NCBI GenBank assembly: GCA_022750295.1
Contig: JAKIVZ010000003.1
Coordinates: 81,404-145,403, forward strand
Direction: 5' to 3'
From: Candidatus Lutacidiplasma silvani
GTDB lineage: Archaea; Thermoplasmatota; Thermoplasmata; Lutacidiplasmatales; UBA184
DNA: 64,000 nucleotides
The notes under the pieces: generated by a model
What the model was told of the DNA's origin: nothing
The model's input: only the letters and a program-made list of their open reading frames with translations
Databases searched by the model: none
In this document: positions 24,498-32,491 of the stretch, piece by piece
Layout of the letters: each line of letters starts with the position of its first letter
How positions within the stretch are numbered: the first letter of the stretch is position 1
Position numbers and translations under genes: made by a program

Positions 24498-24847
24498 CGG
24501 TCGCCCTCCCCGAACGGGGGGACCGTCCGGGTCGTCCACGCGAGCGCGAACGTCGTCGCCCCGAGCAGCGCCCCCCGCACCCCGTCCCACGGGGGGCCGG
24601 CGAGGAGCGCGAACGCGCCGGCGACCCCGACCGACCCCGCCACGGCCCAGTTGGTCGCGGCCCGACGGCCGCCGCGCGGGGAGACCCGGGACGCCCACGC
24701 GACGAGCGAGATCGCGGCGAGCGCCCCGGTCAGCCCAACGAAGTACGGCTCGACCAGCGACGCGGTCCCCGCGAGCGCCGCGAACCCGCCCGACGCCCGG
24801 AGCGGGTCGATCCCCGTCGGGGCGCGGAGGAGGTCCGCGAACTTCAT
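24494..24847 (-). CDS. Small polytopic membrane protein of the secretion-like operon
   Basis: The 117-residue product has about four hydrophobic segments (GGFAALAGTASLVEPYFVGLTG, LAAISLVAWAS, WAVAGSVGVAGAFALLAG, ALLGATTFALAW). It has ATGA overlaps at both ends with the PrgI-like gene upstream and the VirB4-like gene downstream, so it is made in step with them. Size and position recall VirB3/TrbD-type inner-membrane partners of VirB4, but I see no diagnostic motif, so homology is not claimed. Confidence 0.65.
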   Translation of the reverse strand: MKFADLLRAPTGIDPLRASGGFAALAGTASLVEPYFVGLTGALAAISLVAWASRVSPRGGRRAATNWAVAGSVGVAGAFALLAGPPWDGVRGALLGATTFALAWTTRTVPPFGEGDR

Positions 24848-25620
24848 GCCGACCCCGGGGGCCGGAGATCGAGCCGGTCGAGCTCGGACCGGAGGTCGGA
24901 CCCGGTCAGGCGGTCGGCGGCGACACCGAACGTACGGAGCGCTTCGAGCGTCGCGGCGAGCCGCACCTCGAGCCGGGCGGCGCCGGCCGGGTCGGCCGGC
25001 TCCCACAGGACGAGCGCGACGCGACGGACCCTCCGACGGCGGAGCAGGAGCTGGACGACGTCGGAGTACCCCGCGCGGGCGAGGGATTCGGCGGGCCCGC
25101 TCGCCGGGGGAGCGACCGGCCGGAACGGCCCCGGGTCGACCGATTCGGCCCGGGCGACGAGGTAGAGGGGGCCGTCCAACGCCGCGAGCCACCGTCGGGC
25201 CAGCTCGAACAGCGCCCGCGCGTCGGCCGGTGGCAGGTACTGGACCGGAACGCCCCCGGTCCGGACGACGGCCGCCACGCGGGCCCCCACGACCCGCATC
25301 GTACGGGCCCCGGCCCGGGTCGGACGTCCGGCCCCGCGCCCGCCCGGCCGGCGGGTGCGGCGCCGCCAGCGCCACCCGAGGTAGCCCGTGACCCGTTCGT
25401 CGAGCGACCGGCCGTCCCGTCGGTGGACGGCGACGACGAAGCCGAGGGCCGCGAACGGAACGATCGCGACCGGGCCCGCGAGCGGCATCGCGACGAGCCC
25501 GGCGGCCGCGAAGCCCGCGAACTTGAGCGCGTCCCGGGCCGACGGGAACGGACCGAGATGGAGCCGCCGGTCGACCGGTCGCGGGATCGCGACGGTCCAA
25601 CTCTCGCTCTCCTCCGGCAT
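24844..25620 (-). CDS. PrgI-like membrane protein with C-terminal soluble domain
   Basis: Of 258 residues, the first ~90 fit the PrgI pattern: IPRPVDRRLHLGPFPSARDALKF, then a helical hairpin (GFAAAGLVAMPLAGPVAIVPFAALGFVVAV) and HRRDGRSLDERVTGYLGWRWRRR. PrgI proteins are VirB3-like partners of VirB4 in Gram-positive and archaeal conjugation systems. The C-terminal ~150 residues form a cytoplasmic domain (VPVQYLPPADARALFELARRWLAAL, VRRVALVLWEP, VRLAATLEALRTFG) like the TraC/VirB4 N-terminal domain often split off next to PrgI. It is flanked by the VirB6-like gene (4-nt gap) and the small membrane gene (ATGA). Confidence 0.72.
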   Translation of the reverse strand: MPEESESWTVAIPRPVDRRLHLGPFPSARDALKFAGFAAAGLVAMPLAGPVAIVPFAALGFVVAVHRRDGRSLDERVTGYLGWRWRRRTRRPGGRGAGRPTRAGARTMRVVGARVAAVVRTGGVPVQYLPPADARALFELARRWLAALDGPLYLVARAESVDPGPFRPVAPPASGPAESLARAGYSDVVQLLLRRRRVRRVALVLWEPADPAGAARLEVRLAATLEALRTFGVAADRLTGSDLRSELDRLDLRPPGSA

Positions 25621-25624
25621 CGGT

Positions 25625-26767
25625 TCACCACTGGTCCGTGAGCGGCAGGGGCTTCGGACCGTCGACCCCCGGGAACTTCCGGGCGGCGGCGGCGAGCCGG
25701 GACCCCTTCAGGTGACCGAACATCGCCTCGGCGCCCCGCCCGAGCCCCTCGGCGGCGAGGAGCGGGGCGGCGAACGGGATCGGGGCGCGCGCCACCGTGG
25801 CGCTCACCCCCTGGACGGCCCGGGCGGTGCCGGCGGAGCGGCCCGACGCCGCGAGCGGTCGGACGATCGACGTCGCGCCGGCCGAGACGGCGGCGAGTCC
25901 CCGCTCGACCCCGCCCGTCAGCGCCGACCCGGCCGACGGGAATCCGATCCGGCCCAGCTGGACCCCCGCGACGTTCAGCAGCGACGGGGCCCCGAGGGCG
26001 ATCGTGAGGTACGCGACGAGGAGGAGGATCGAGGGGGCGCCGACCGCGAGCTCGAGCGGGACGACGACGACGACCGGGAGGAACGCGAGTTCGCCGAACA
26101 GAAGCCACGACCGCCGCGCGAGCGGGGCGAGCACGGGGATCGGCGCGAGGAGGCTGAACGCGGGAAGGAGGACGAGGAGCACGGCGAGCATCGCATCCCG
26201 GGCGGCAACGGCGATCGCGAGGAGGAGCACGAGCGAGAACAGCACGAACGAGAGGACGAACGCGAGGAGGCCGTTGTCCCAGTAGTACCGGAGCCCGGCG
26301 ACGCCGGTCAGGTTCACCCACGACTGCCAGGCGCCGCCGTCGAAGCCGGCCACGACCGGGTACACCGCCCCCGCGAGGTCGAGGATCGCCGCGGCGACGG
26401 GGAGCGTCACGTTCGCGAGGACGATCGAGACGACGAGCCGGGGGAGGAGCGACTCGAGCCGGACCCGGGTGGGCGCGGTGACGGCCCGGGCCAGGTAGAC
26501 CGCGCCGACCGCGAGGACGACGAGGGCGACCGCCGGGTCGACGACGTTCGCGACGAGGAACTCGGAGAACCGGGCGGCGAGGGCCAGGAACGACGACGAA
26601 CTCCCCGCCCCCGGTCCGAGCAGGATGGGGTACGCGGCGCCGGGAAGGAGTTCGGGGACGAGGAGGTCGTTGTATGTCGGCAGGGTCACCGCCCACAGGA
26701 CCCCGGTCAGGACCGCGAACAAGGCGAACACCACGGCCTGGACGACCGACGAGACCGACGCGCCCAT
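25625..26767 (-). CDS. VirB6/TrbL-like polytopic membrane protein
   Basis: The 380-residue protein has about seven to eight membrane helices, beginning with VVQAVVFALFAVLTGVLWAV, and a long amphipathic, Ala/Gly-rich C-terminal tail (ERGLAAVSAGATSIVRPLAASGRSAGTAR in outline) of ~110 residues. Central helices with LLAIAVAARDAMLAVLLVLLPAFSLL and WLLFGELAFLPVVVV follow the TrbL/VirB6 pattern, a channel-forming component of type IV secretion systems. The start ATG 26767 has AGGAGG five nt upstream on the minus strand. It follows the pilin candidate by eight nt. Confidence 0.7.
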   Translation of the reverse strand: MGASVSSVVQAVVFALFAVLTGVLWAVTLPTYNDLLVPELLPGAAYPILLGPGAGSSSSFLALAARFSEFLVANVVDPAVALVVLAVGAVYLARAVTAPTRVRLESLLPRLVVSIVLANVTLPVAAAILDLAGAVYPVVAGFDGGAWQSWVNLTGVAGLRYYWDNGLLAFVLSFVLFSLVLLLAIAVAARDAMLAVLLVLLPAFSLLAPIPVLAPLARRSWLLFGELAFLPVVVVVPLELAVGAPSILLLVAYLTIALGAPSLLNVAGVQLGRIGFPSAGSALTGGVERGLAAVSAGATSIVRPLAASGRSAGTARAVQGVSATVARAPIPFAAPLLAAEGLGRGAEAMFGHLKGSRLAAAARKFPGVDGPKPLPLTDQW

Positions 26768-26775
26768 CGGGCCTC

Positions 26776-27144
26776 CTAGCCGCCGGTGAGGACCCACTGG
26801 GCGAGGCCCCAGATCAGTCCGGAGAGGGCGGCGGCGAACAGGAGCGTGCCCACGAGCGCGTCGCGGGCCCGGTCCTTCGCCTGGATCTTCTTCGTGACGT
26901 CGTTCGAGAACCACGAGAGCGCGACGCGGGCCCACACGATCGCGAGGAGGCCGCCGCCGGAGAGCCCGAGGAGGACGACGATCCGGTGGACGACCTGGGA
27001 GAAGTTCGCGACCGCGGAGTTGTTCGTGACCGCCGAACGGACGGTCGAGTGGGGACTTCCGACCGGGGTCGGGGGAGCGGCCGCGCCGGCGAACCCGGCG
27101 ACGAGGACGACGGCGGCGAGGACCCCCGCGACGGCCGCGTTCAT
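26776..27144 (-). CDS. VirB2/TrbC-like pilin candidate
   Basis: This 122-residue protein has a cleavable-looking signal (MNAAVAGVLAAVVLVAGFAGAAA), a short polar segment, then two membrane helices separated by a small basic loop: IVVLLGLSGGGLLAIVWARVALSWF and ALVGTLLFAAALSGLIWGLAQW, with TKKIQAKDRARD between. Signal plus two helices with a short positive cytoplasmic loop is the VirB2/TrbC pilin topology. Its position directly before the VirB6-like gene supports this. ATG 27144 overlaps the stop of the Ig-domain surface gene (ATGA). Confidence 0.68.
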   Translation of the reverse strand: MNAAVAGVLAAVVLVAGFAGAAAPPTPVGSPHSTVRSAVTNNSAVANFSQVVHRIVVLLGLSGGGLLAIVWARVALSWFSNDVTKKIQAKDRARDALVGTLLFAAALSGLIWGLAQWVLTGG

Positions 27145-28955
27145 CCGTCCTCCGGGAGGGAAGGGCCGGGAGTCGCCGCGGGCCCGACCGCCGGGGTCGG
27201 GGAGGCGACCCATCGAACCACCTCCCGGCCATCCCCGTCGTCCTCGAGGCGGACCCGACCGGCCTTCTGCCAGGCCGCGATCCCCCGCGCCACCTCCTCC
27301 GTCGAGACGTGGCGTTCCTCGGCGAGGAGCTCCAGGGTCGACCGGTCGATCCCATCGTCGGCCCCGGCGAGGAGTTCGCGGACGACCGACCGACCGGCGG
27401 TCCCGGCGGCCGGGGGGTCGCGCCGGGGCCACGGCCATCGGACCCATCGACGGACGACGAACCCCCCGAACAGCGCGAGCAGGGCGCCCGCGATGGCGCC
27501 CCCCAGCAGCCAGCCGGCGCCGATCGAGGGGGCGGTGGGGAGCGCCGGCCCCGAAGGGGCGACCCCGGCGCCGGCGACGTAGAGCGTGAACGTGACGTTC
27601 GCCGCCCGGCCGGTCGAATCGGTCACGGAGCCGCGCAGGGTGAGGTACCCGGCGGCGACGGGTTCGGCGGTCCACGGTACGACCCCCGTCGACGAGACGT
27701 TGCCCGCGGTCGACTCCCCGTCGGAGAGGCTGAGGGCGTACCGGTACGGGGGGAGCCCGCCGGAGATCGTGGCGTGGACCGGAACGCCGGCCCCGGCGAG
27801 GGGGGCGCTCGTGCCGAGGGCGACCGTGAGGTTCAACCCGGGCGCGACGTCGACCGTGACGTTCGCGCTCGCGGAGAGGCCAGACCCGTCGACGACCGTG
27901 ACGGGGAGCTCCACCGTTCCCGGCTGGTCGAACGTGACGGCGAGCGCCAACGTGCCGTCCGAAGCCAGCGTCCCCTCCGAGGGAGACTCGGCCGAGACGT
28001 CCGCGACCGGGGGAATCGACCAAGCGAACGGCGGGGTGCCATCCGCGACCTCGACCGAGACCGCGGTCCGGTAGCCGACCTCCGCGAACGGCACGCTCGC
28101 CGGCGCGAGGACCGGCGGGGCCATCGCCCGGCCCACCGGGGTGAGGCCGTCGAAGCTTCGGTTCCAGGAGTCGATGACCGACCCGAGGACCCAGACGGGT
28201 CCGGGCGCGACCGGGACCACCGCGAGGGCGTACGTCCCGTCCGACGGGACGATCGCCGAGCCGTTCGACTCGCCCCCGGAGAGGAGCCAGTGGAGGGTGA
28301 ACGGCCCGGCGCCGCCGGTCAGGTTGGCGTCGAAGACGAACGGTACCCCGACGTCCCCCAACCCTCCGGAGCTGCCGAGTTCGAGGAACGGCGGAGCCAC
28401 GACGTCGATGTTCGCCGTCGCCGACGCCGTCTCTCCGTTCTCGTCATGGACCTCGAAGAGGACGGCGACCGTGCGGGCTGCGTCGGGCGCCGTCCAGTGG
28501 ACCGACCAACCGTCCGTTACGGTGCCAAAGCTGAGGATCCAGAACGGGGTCTCCGTCCCCAGGCCCCCGGTGGCCGAACCGCTGAGGGTCACCGTGACCC
28601 CGACATCGACGGTTTGCGGAGCGCTCTCGATGTGGGCGGCCAAGCCGTCCGGGGCCACGGACCCCGAGACCGTCCGGGCCGGGCGAGGGGTCGACGCGTT
28701 CCGGGCGGCGCCGGGGACGGCCGACGCGCCCGACCGAAATTCGGACGCCGTCGCCCGCGCCGTCCCGGTCGAGGGTTCGGATCCCGCGCGCGGGCGACCC
28801 GGCGCGCCCCGAACCGTCCGGTCGTCGTGCCCGACGAGGGGGGCGGTTCCGCCCGGTCCCGAGAGCGGGAGCGCGGTCAACAGGAGCAGCACGGCAACGG
28901 GTCCGACCAGCCAGGCATCCACGGTTCGCGTCGAGGGCGTTCGCACAGCAACCAC
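27141..28955 (-). CDS. Ig-like surface protein with TM segment and cytoplasmic winged helix, first gene of the operon
   Basis: The ~604-residue protein has an N-terminal signal helix (AWLVGPVAVLLLLTALPL), an ectodomain of about four Ig/PKD-like repeats (GSATGGLGTETPFWIL, NLTGGAGPFTLHWLLSGGESNGS, VEVADGTPPFAWSI, TISGGLPPYRYALSLSDGE) with sequons, one membrane helix near 490 (WLLGGAIAGALLALFGGFVV) and a ~90-residue cytosolic domain resembling a winged helix (RSTLELLAEERHVSTEEVARGIAAWQKAGRV). It may be the surface adhesin or sensor of the secretion machine. A GTG at 28955 or 28946 starts it; no clear TATA is seen. Confidence 0.7.
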   Translation of the reverse strand: MVAVRTPSTRTVDAWLVGPVAVLLLLTALPLSGPGGTAPLVGHDDRTVRGAPGRPRAGSEPSTGTARATASEFRSGASAVPGAARNASTPRPARTVSGSVAPDGLAAHIESAPQTVDVGVTVTLSGSATGGLGTETPFWILSFGTVTDGWSVHWTAPDAARTVAVLFEVHDENGETASATANIDVVAPPFLELGSSGGLGDVGVPFVFDANLTGGAGPFTLHWLLSGGESNGSAIVPSDGTYALAVVPVAPGPVWVLGSVIDSWNRSFDGLTPVGRAMAPPVLAPASVPFAEVGYRTAVSVEVADGTPPFAWSIPPVADVSAESPSEGTLASDGTLALAVTFDQPGTVELPVTVVDGSGLSASANVTVDVAPGLNLTVALGTSAPLAGAGVPVHATISGGLPPYRYALSLSDGESTAGNVSSTGVVPWTAEPVAAGYLTLRGSVTDSTGRAANVTFTLYVAGAGVAPSGPALPTAPSIGAGWLLGGAIAGALLALFGGFVVRRWVRWPWPRRDPPAAGTAGRSVVRELLAGADDGIDRSTLELLAEERHVSTEEVARGIAAWQKAGRVRLEDDGDGREVVRWVASPTPAVGPAATPGPSLPEDG

Positions 28956-29061
28956 CGTCGGACGGAGCGGGGGGCCGAGTACTTGGGCGGGAATCTCCGG
29001 GCGAACGGTGAACGAAGCCGAACCCCGGGTCGCGGGCGGGGTCGGCCGCCGCCGTTCCCGT

Positions 29062-29712
29062 CTACGTTCCGACGAGGAGCGCGAGGTGCTCCCGGGAGAA
29101 CGGCCCGAGCTCGGTGGCGAAGACGACGCGGTGACCGGCGGCGGCGAGTTCGCGTCGAGCGGCCCGGCCCACCTCGGCCGGGGGAAGACGCTGGGTGACG
29201 GAGCGGGTCTTCAGCATGAGGAGCCCCCGCCGCGCCCGGCACACCGAGGCGTTCTCCTGGTAGATCCGGGTCTGGTCCCGCTGGGCGACGTCCTGGTACA
29301 GGAGGTCGACCGGCCCGACGTCGGCGGCGTACCGCTCGGGGAGCTGGGCGTCCGCGAGGATCGGAAGGATGTTCGCCCGTCGGCGCGCGAGGGCGAGCAG
29401 CGGAGCGAACACGGTGGGGCTTTTTTCGATGGCGAAGATCGTCGCGTCCGGGAGCGCGTCGGAGAGATGGCTCACCGTGGTGCCGTGCGCGGCCCCGAGA
29501 TAGAGGACGGTCCGGACCCCGTCGAAGAGCGGCCCCGACGGCGACTTCGTCAGGTACGCGGCCAGCTTGGAGCGCCACGGGTCCCAGAGCCGGAACTCCG
29601 CCCCGGACTCCGACCGGAGCTCCTCCCCGTACACCGATTCGCCCGGCACCGCGTTCCGGGTGTACAGGTCCCGGCCGATCCGGAAGACGCCGGGCCACTC
29701 GGTGGGTTCCAC
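29062..29712 (-). CDS. flpA: Fibrillarin, rRNA 2'-O-methyltransferase of box C/D RNP
   Basis: Archaeal fibrillarin uses S-adenosylmethionine to methylate ribose 2'-OH in rRNA, guided by C/D box RNAs with Nop5 and L7Ae. The N-terminal NAVPGESVYGEELRSESG and RLWDPWRSKLAAYL are diagnostic. The SAM site is VLYLGAAHGTTVSHLSD (~68-84); ILADAQLPE and LLYQDVAQRDQ carry further conserved residues. The 216-residue length is normal for archaea. It starts at GTG 29712, just before the family N-terminus. RidA ends 11 nt upstream on the same strand, so they may be cotranscribed. No Nop5 gene is in the window. Confidence 0.92.
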   Translation of the reverse strand: MEPTEWPGVFRIGRDLYTRNAVPGESVYGEELRSESGAEFRLWDPWRSKLAAYLTKSPSGPLFDGVRTVLYLGAAHGTTVSHLSDALPDATIFAIEKSPTVFAPLLALARRRANILPILADAQLPERYAADVGPVDLLYQDVAQRDQTRIYQENASVCRARRGLLMLKTRSVTQRLPPAEVGRAARRELAAAGHRVVFATELGPFSREHLALLVGT

Positions 29713-29723
29713 GGATGGCGTCC

Positions 29724-30188
29724 TCAGCCGAGTCGCGCGAGGAGCTCGACCTCGACGCAGGCGCCGAGGGGCAATGCGGGTACCCCCATCGCCACGCGTG
29801 CGGGGCGACCGTTCTCGCCGAAGACCCGGATCAGGAGTTCCGTCGCCCCGTTGCCGACGTCCGGGTGCTGGGTGAACTCGGGCGACGACGCGACGTAGAC
29901 GGCGACGCGGACGATCTGCCGGACCCGGTCGAGCGTGCCGAGTTCGGCCTGGAGCGCGCTTAGCGCCTGGAGCGTGGCCTGCTCGGCCGCCGCCCTCGCC
30001 GAGGGGAGGTCCACGGTCGTGCCGACGACGCCGGGATGGAGGAGTTTCCCGTCGATCCGGGGAATCTGGCCCGAGACGTACGCGTGGTCGCCGTCGACGA
30101 CGACCGGCCGGTACGTCCCGGCCGGGGGCGGCGGCGGGGGGAGCGTGATCCCGAGCTCGCGCAGCCGTTCGGCGACCCCACCGGACAT
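29724..30188 (-). CDS. RidA/YjgF/YER057c-family protein
   Basis: This 154-residue protein matches RidA family members, trimers that hydrolyse reactive enamine/imine intermediates. It has VSGQIPRIDGKLLHPGVVG at the first conserved block, ARAAAEQATLQALSALQAELG, VRQIVRVAVYVAS and a C-terminal GRPARVAMGVPALPLGACVEVELLA, where the Arg (in RVAMG) corresponds to the residue that binds the carboxylate of the substrate. The family length is normally ~130; the extra N-terminus is proline-rich. The gene is 11 nt upstream of flpA. Confidence 0.88.
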   Translation of the reverse strand: MSGGVAERLRELGITLPPPPPPAGTYRPVVVDGDHAYVSGQIPRIDGKLLHPGVVGTTVDLPSARAAAEQATLQALSALQAELGTLDRVRQIVRVAVYVASSPEFTQHPDVGNGATELLIRVFGENGRPARVAMGVPALPLGACVEVELLARLG

Positions 30189-30260
30189 CGGGGGCGGGAC
30201 CGACCTCCGTGAGAAAAGCGTGATGGACCGACCGCGACGGGGACCTCCCGTTCGATGCCG

Positions 30261-30266
30261 CTATAG
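30261..30266 (+). promoter_or_regulatory. TATA box of the zinc-ribbon protein gene
   Basis: CTATAG is centred 25 nt upstream of ATG 30289 in an otherwise GC-rich leader, consistent with a leaderless transcript and deciding this start over upstream in-frame candidates. Confidence 0.55.
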
Positions 30267-30288
30267 TCGGAGAAACGTACAACCGACG

Positions 30289-30777
30289 ATGTCCGGCCTC
30301 CTCCGCCGGTTCCGCCGTCCGAAGCCGAAGGACGAGGACGACGAACCGGCCGCGACTCCCTCTGGCGGCGAGGTCGAGGAATCGGACATCTACCCGCACC
30401 GGGGCCCCGCCCGCTCGGGGGACCCGGATATTGAGCCGGCGCCCGAACGTCCGAGCCCCGCCCCGTCGGACGACGAAGGGGTCGCCCCGTCACCGGCGGT
30501 TCCGGACGAGATCGGTCCGGCGCCGACCACGGAGCCGCAAGGTTCGGAGCCCCATACCGGGCCGGATGCGTCTCCGGCCGCGCCGGCCATCGAGCCCGTC
30601 CCGGTCGAGCCGGGGGTGGAGGTCCCGATCTCCGCCCCGCCCCCGCTTCCCGAGGCCGAGGCGGGAAGTGGCCGGAACGTGCACCGCCCGCTCAGCGCGC
30701 CCACCCGATGCTTCCTCTGCGGGACCGAGATGAACGGCTCGTTCTGCCCGACGTGCCGGATGAGCTGGAACGACTAG
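30289..30777 (+). CDS. Acidic, proline-rich protein with C-terminal zinc ribbon
   Basis: The 162-residue protein has a basic N-terminus (MSGLLRRFRRPKPK), a ~110-residue Pro/Glu/Ala-rich linker that is probably disordered, and a C-terminal zinc ribbon TRCFLCGTEMNGSFCPTCRMSW with two CXXC pairs at ~142-157. The function is unknown; such zinc-ribbon tails usually mediate protein or nucleic-acid contacts. The start is chosen because the TATA box lies 25 nt upstream. The DUF885 gene follows 79 nt later. Confidence 0.65.
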   Translation: MSGLLRRFRRPKPKDEDDEPAATPSGGEVEESDIYPHRGPARSGDPDIEPAPERPSPAPSDDEGVAPSPAVPDEIGPAPTTEPQGSEPHTGPDASPAAPAIEPVPVEPGVEVPISAPPPLPEAEAGSGRNVHRPLSAPTRCFLCGTEMNGSFCPTCRMSWND

Positions 30778-30856
30778 TCCGTCGTTGGGGGAGGGGGCGA
30801 CCGTCGTCCCCGCGGGGCTCCCCCTCATATGGGCGGGAGCCCCCTCGGAGGGGTCC

Positions 30857-32491
30857 ATGCCGGGCCACGCTTCTCCGTCGGTGGAATTCGACCAGCTCGA
30901 GCGGGACGTCGTCGACCACTTCTTCGAGCTCCAGCCCGGGTACGCCGTCTTTCTTGGCCTCCACCAGTACGACGGCCGAGTCCCGGACCTCTCTCGCGCC
31001 GCGACCGACGCGTGGGTGGCGAAGGCCGACACGCTCCTCGCCCGCCTGAAGGCGGTCGGCTCGGCGGAGCTCGCCCCCGCCCGGGCGATCGACCGGTCGC
31101 TCCTCGAGCTCCTGCTCTCGTCCCCCCGCTTCGACCTCGTCGACAGCCGCGACCTCGAGCGGAACCCGATGACGTACGTCGGCGGGATCTCGCTCACGCA
31201 GTACATGGTCCGGGACTACGCGCCGGTCGCCGACCGGGCCCGGGCGATCGTCCAGACCCTCGAGGCGGCCCCGAAGATGCTCGCCGACGGCGCCCACCGG
31301 TTGGACGCGGTCGTCGCGAGGCCGTTCCTCACGCTCTCGCTCGCGATCGGGAGTGGGCTGGCGTCCCACTTCGAGGAGGCCGAGGCGTTCGCCCGGAAGG
31401 AGTCGGGCACCCTCGGCGACCAGGTCCACGCGGCCCGGGAACGGGCCGACGCCGCGGTCCAGGAGTTCCTCGCCCGGATCCGGAGCGAGTGGATGCCGAG
31501 GGCCACCGACGACTTCGCCCTCGGGGCGGAGCGGTACCAGAAGCTCCTGTGGGTCCGGGAGGGGATCCGAACCCCGTTCGAGGAGATCCGCCGGTCCGGC
31601 GAGGCCGACCTCGCGCGTAACCAGGCCCGCCTCGAGGCGATCGCGGGCGGGCCGGGGGGGGTCGCGGAACGGTTCGAGACGCTGTACCAAGACCACTCGA
31701 CCGCGGCCGACCTGGTCCCGACCGCCCAGCGGTTCGTCGACGAGACGAAGCAGTTCGTCCGGGACCACGACCTCGTGACGATCCCGGAGCCGTCGTTCTG
31801 CCGGGTCGAGGAGACCCCGACGTACGGCCGGGCGCTCTCGACGGCCAGCATGAACCCTCCGGGACCGTTCGACGTCGGCCGGGCCGACGGAATCTACTTC
31901 GTGACGCCGGTCGACTCCGCGTGGCCGGCCCCGCGCCAGGAAGAGTGGCTCCGATCGTTGAACCGGGTGATGCTGAAGAACATCACCGTGCACGAAGTCT
32001 GGCCGGGCCACTATCTCCAGTTCCTCCACTTCCGGCACTCGGTCGGGTCGCTCACGCGGAAGGTGTTCCTCTCGCCGTCGTTCACGGAGGGGTGGGCCCA
32101 CTACTGCGAGCAGCTCGCCATCGAGGCCGGGATCGGCGGGACCGACTGGAAGGCGGAGGTCGCTCAGATCCACGACGCCCTCCTCCGCGATTGCCGGCTC
32201 CTCGCCTCGATCGGTCTCCACACGGGCGGGATGACGCTCCCGGAGGCGACCCAGCTTTTCGTCGACCGGGCCCACTTCGAGCAATTGCCGGCGGAGCGCG
32301 AGGCGATCCGCGGCACGTTCAACCCGGAGTACTTCTGCTACACGCTCGGGAAGCTCCGGATCCTCGAGGCCCGCGAGGCGCTCCTCGACCGGGAGTTCCA
32401 CGGCTCGCTGAAGGCGTTCCACGACCGGCTGCTGTCGACCGGGGCGCCGCCCGTCGGCTTGCTCGAGACGCTGCTCACGGTCCGAGGCTAA
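30857..32491 (+). CDS. DUF885 family protein (putative zinc-dependent hydrolase)
   Basis: The 544-residue protein belongs to DUF885, thought to be metallopeptidase-like. It has HEVWPGHYLQFLH near residue 380, a variant of the HEXXH-type metal site, and EGWAHYCEQLAIE about 40 residues later, the usual second part of the motif. The N-terminal ~270 residues are helical. No signal peptide is seen, so it should be cytoplasmic. ATG 30857 is supported by GGAGGGG a few nt upstream and by CTCATATGG about 28 nt upstream; an in-frame TTG at 30785 is unlikely. Its 3' end overlaps the convergent gene by 17 bp. Confidence 0.85.
   Translation: MPGHASPSVEFDQLERDVVDHFFELQPGYAVFLGLHQYDGRVPDLSRAATDAWVAKADTLLARLKAVGSAELAPARAIDRSLLELLLSSPRFDLVDSRDLERNPMTYVGGISLTQYMVRDYAPVADRARAIVQTLEAAPKMLADGAHRLDAVVARPFLTLSLAIGSGLASHFEEAEAFARKESGTLGDQVHAARERADAAVQEFLARIRSEWMPRATDDFALGAERYQKLLWVREGIRTPFEEIRRSGEADLARNQARLEAIAGGPGGVAERFETLYQDHSTAADLVPTAQRFVDETKQFVRDHDLVTIPEPSFCRVEETPTYGRALSTASMNPPGPFDVGRADGIYFVTPVDSAWPAPRQEEWLRSLNRVMLKNITVHEVWPGHYLQFLHFRHSVGSLTRKVFLSPSFTEGWAHYCEQLAIEAGIGGTDWKAEVAQIHDALLRDCRLLASIGLHTGGMTLPEATQLFVDRAHFEQLPAEREAIRGTFNPEYFCYTLGKLRILEAREALLDREFHGSLKAFHDRLLSTGAPPVGLLETLLTVRG

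Noticed and set aside
19223..25391. Very long open frames in alternative frames and on the opposite strand across the secretion block
   Set aside because: They translate to Arg/Pro/Gly/Glu-rich sequence without domains and overlap genes with clear Walker motifs and membrane helices. They are expected at this GC content.
29713..30399. N-terminal extension of fibrillarin to 445 residues
   Set aside because: It overlaps the RidA gene in another frame and is Arg/Pro-rich. Archaeal fibrillarins begin close to GTG 29712.
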